Part shown: piece by piece, positions 61,806 to 64,000 of the stretch | Position numbering within the stretch: position 1 is the first letter of the stretch | Layout: every line of letters begins with the position of its first letter | DNA from: Cryptomeria japonica | Lineage: Eukaryota; Streptophyta; Pinopsida; Cupressales; Cupressaceae | Direction: 5' to 3' | NCBI RefSeq assembly: GCF_030272615.1 | Contig: NC_081411.1 | Span: 212,368,744 to 212,432,743, forward strand | Length of the DNA: 64,000 bases | Position numbers and translations under genes: made by a program | The notes under the pieces: model-generated | Databases searched by the model: none | What the model saw: the letters and a program-made list of their open reading frames with translations, nothing else | Told to the model about the DNA's origin: nothing

Positions 61806-62616
61806 TGTAGACACCCAAAATTGTCCAGTCTAATTAAATAAATATTTTATTTATTTAATTATCTTTAGCCTAATTCTTCTATTAATTAAATAAATCTTTA
61901 TTTATTTAATTAATGTATTTATCCTCTTCTAGCCTTATTTCTCATTTAAATAAATACATTTATTTATTTAAATTATCCTTTTCCTAAATCAAATAAATAT
62001 CTTATTTATTTAATTGATCCCACTTCCTCTATTAATTAGATAAATCTTTATTTATTTAATTAATTCATTAACCTTTTCTACCCATGACACATGTCATTCA
62101 TCTCTTAATTCATACACTACCTACCCCTTTCATTATTTTATTATTTCTTTTACCTATCCTCTAATCATAGCCGACCTCCTTTTACACCTCTCAATCTTAT
62201 CCCTCCATTTTATATAGTATCTTCTATATAAGGAGATGCTTCCTTCATTATCAACCCTAATCAATCATGCTAATCAATCTATGCAAACCCCCCGTGGACT
62301 ACTTGACTACACTATGCTTTTGAACATAGGCCTATCCTACTTGCAACCACATTTCGTTCTTTGTTGAGCTCTTGTGCACATAAAATCTGAGAGAAAATAT
62401 ATCAAGCAAGATCAATGGAGATAGGAAGAATGGAGATCCAAACCCTATTGGATATGTGATGGTATAATCTTTGTGATTTCATTTGATTTTCATTGTCTTA
62501 GGTAATTTTCATATGTTATGGTGGATCTTTGTTGTTGTTAGGCTAGGGTTTTGTGGTTGAATTCATTTAGCCTTCCAACATTGTTATTATTGTTATTTCC
62601 ATTTTCACCATATACA
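61806..62616 (+). repeat. 5' LTR of a retroelement leaving the window
   Basis: Starts TGTAGACACCCAAAATTG and ends CCATATACA, giving TGTA...TACA ends and 811 bp. A TATA box (ctatataagg) lies at 62,224-62,233. It interrupts the reading frame of element D. The left flank is gtaac. The matching right LTR and duplication are outside the window. Confidence 0.75.
61831..62064. repeat. Five AT-rich palindromic units in the LTR
   Basis: Inverted repeats of the form attaattaaataaat...atttatttaattaat at about 61,831, 61,881, 61,943, 61,987 and 62,031, spaced about 45-60 bp, with C/T-rich spacers (tcctcttctagcc-like). Substitutions vary among units, but self-complementarity is kept. Confidence 0.8.
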
Positions 62617-62618
62617 TT

Positions 62619-62637
62619 TTGGCATGCTTGGTGGGAC
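62619..62637 (+). other. Possible primer binding site
   Basis: The tract ttggcatgcttggtgggac begins two bases after the LTR end. Its position and tgg...gggac form fit a tRNA-derived PBS, but I cannot name the tRNA with confidence. Confidence 0.45.
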
Positions 62638-62762
62638 ATGAATTTTTGTTAGATCTGTGTTTTTTGCAGATTTTTCTAACCCTATATTGTTGTTTTGTAA
62701 AACAATTTGGAGAATAACCTTGTGCAGCTAGGGTTTTGGACACAAAATCAAGATCTTGGAGA

Positions 62763-63600
62763 GATTTGATCATATCTCACAAATGGGTAGAAAATTTTGC
62801 ACCAAATGTTTTTTTCAGGTTGAAGAAAGTATCAGGGGCTCTCAATACAAAATTCAGAACTTTTGGAGAACATTTTCATTTTCTATGAATTTTTTATGAT
62901 TTTTTATAAAAAATTAATTTTGAGAGCAAATGAGAGAATTTTTCGGATTTTATTAAATTTTTGGAAATCACTCCGAATTATACATAGGATCAGTTCTTTG
63001 TGATTTTAATTTTGATGCAAAATATTTCCCTAAAAATTGGATCTTTAAAAATTAGGGTTTTTCCTTATTTTGATCAGATATCACAAACAGCTTCGAATTT
63101 TGGCATCAAATTTGTTTTACAAGTCAAGAAAAGTATTAGAATGATTCAGTAAAAATTTTAGATTTTTTGGATCACTTTTTCAATTTATATGAATTTTTTA
63201 TTATTTTTCATAAAAAATTAATTTTGAGAGAAAATTAGCGAATTTTTTAGATTTTCTTACATTTTTGGAAATCTCTCAGAATTATACATAGGATCTGTTC
63301 TTTGTGATTTTAAATTTGATGCAAAATCACTCCTCAAAAATTAGATCTTTGAAAATTAGGGTTTTGCATTATTTTACTCATATCTCACAAACTTCTTGGA
63401 TTTGTTGTAGAAATGTTTTTATGCAGGTTTGGAAGACCATTAGGAATTTCCAGTAAAAATTTCAGATTTTTTGGATCGATTTTGCATTTTATATGAATTT
63501 TTTATGATTTTTCATAAAAGATTAATTTTTGGAGCAAATTAGCAAATTTTTTGGATTTTCTTACATTTTTGGAAATCTCTTGAAATTTTACAGGTGGCCT
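62763..63600 (+). repeat. 304-bp tandem repeat in the retroelement leader
   Basis: Two full copies and one partial copy, anchored by ataaaaaattaattttgagag at 62,906, 63,210 and 63,514 (last copy slightly changed), a spacing of 304 bp. Each copy includes a gatcatatctcacaaa-like start, a ggaaatctctcngaattatacataggatctgttctttgtgatt core and a gatctttaaaaattagggtttt end. Confidence 0.9.
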
Positions 63601-64000
63601 TTTTTTATGATGAATCACATATTTTAATTGGTCAACAAAACACATTGTTGAAGGCCCTTATTTCACAAAGTCTTTTGGATCTAAAATTTACCTAACTTGT
63701 GTGCTTGCAGGAAGGGGTGATCATTTGAAACAATCCGAACTACTAATAAATCTTTGTTGCAAGTCCTTGGCAAGGGTTTTTGGATTTTTATTGTGTGCCT
63801 TGTTTTCATAGACTAGAAAACACTTCAATTGGTGCACTAAAATTGAATCATTGTTTTTTGTGTCTTGAGCAATAGGCTCTTTTTGTTTAATCTTTAGAGG
63901 GTTTGTCTTCCCATGTGGTCATTAGGACTACTAGTGAGAAGAGAATGACCCAAGTGGTAGCAAAAGAAAAGCCATCTTCTTCCAAACCACTATAAATAAC
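63601..64000 (+). other. End of leader, possible gag start
   Basis: Mostly non-coding. An ATG at 63,945 opens MTQVVAKEKPSSSKPL, closed by TAA at 63,993, which could be a decayed Gag start. The element continues beyond the window. Confidence 0.25.

Overview
This 64 kb window looks like repeat-filled intergenic DNA from a land plant with a large genome. A gymnosperm is my best guess, because of the old, heavily nested LTR elements, the long LTRs and the very AT-rich flanks, but nothing in the sequence proves it. I recognise no intact host gene, no tRNA or rRNA, and no CRISPR. Almost every coding stretch is a decayed mobile-element gene.

The oldest layer appears to be a CACTA (En/Spm-like) DNA transposon on the + strand. 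Its tnp2-type transposase gene is split into pieces at about 9.1-10.2, 11.3-12.6 and 28.7-29.8 kb. A second transposon gene, resembling the PTTA/TNP1 family, is split into pieces at 36.8-38.0 and 56.1-57.7 kb. Everything between these pieces is later insertion.

The insertions, left to right, are as follows. (1) A minus-strand Ty3/gypsy remnant (gag, protease, RT, PBS and LTR) lies at 4.5-7.9 kb and is joined at its truncated end to locus A of a retroelement-associated protein family that I call family X. (2) A solo LTR with a poly-G tract lies at 10,195-11,313. (3) A complete 8.9 kb Ty3/gypsy chromovirus lies at 13,388-22,329, with both LTRs, PBS, PPT and a 5-bp target duplication. (4) Family X locus B is at 23.0-26.1 kb. 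(5) A second poly-G LTR is at about 26.9-28.3 kb. (6) Family X locus C, the best preserved, runs on the minus strand from 35.1 to 31.4 kb. (7) A roughly 4.1 kb solo LTR starting TGTAATGCCCC inserted in the second transposon gene. It was split by an L1-type LINE, and the LINE was in turn split by a third poly-G LTR and by a second TGTAATGCCCC LTR; this nest spans 37,996-56,084. (8) A 5'-truncated minus-strand LINE is at 57.7-58.4 kb. (9) A minus-strand element with a poly-G LTR, a PPT and a long coiled-coil protein is at 58.4-61.8 kb. (10) At 61,806 that element is cut by the 5' end of another LTR element, which has a 304-bp tandem repeat in its leader and runs off the window.

Three things deserve a second look. 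Family X is a protein of about 1,200 codons present at three loci, linked to retroelement sequence and unrecognised by me. LTRs of several unrelated families carry short tandem arrays of palindromic hairpins. Decay of these elements is dominated by single-base premature stops at former Gln, Arg and Trp codons with almost no frameshifts, as expected from deamination of methylated cytosine.
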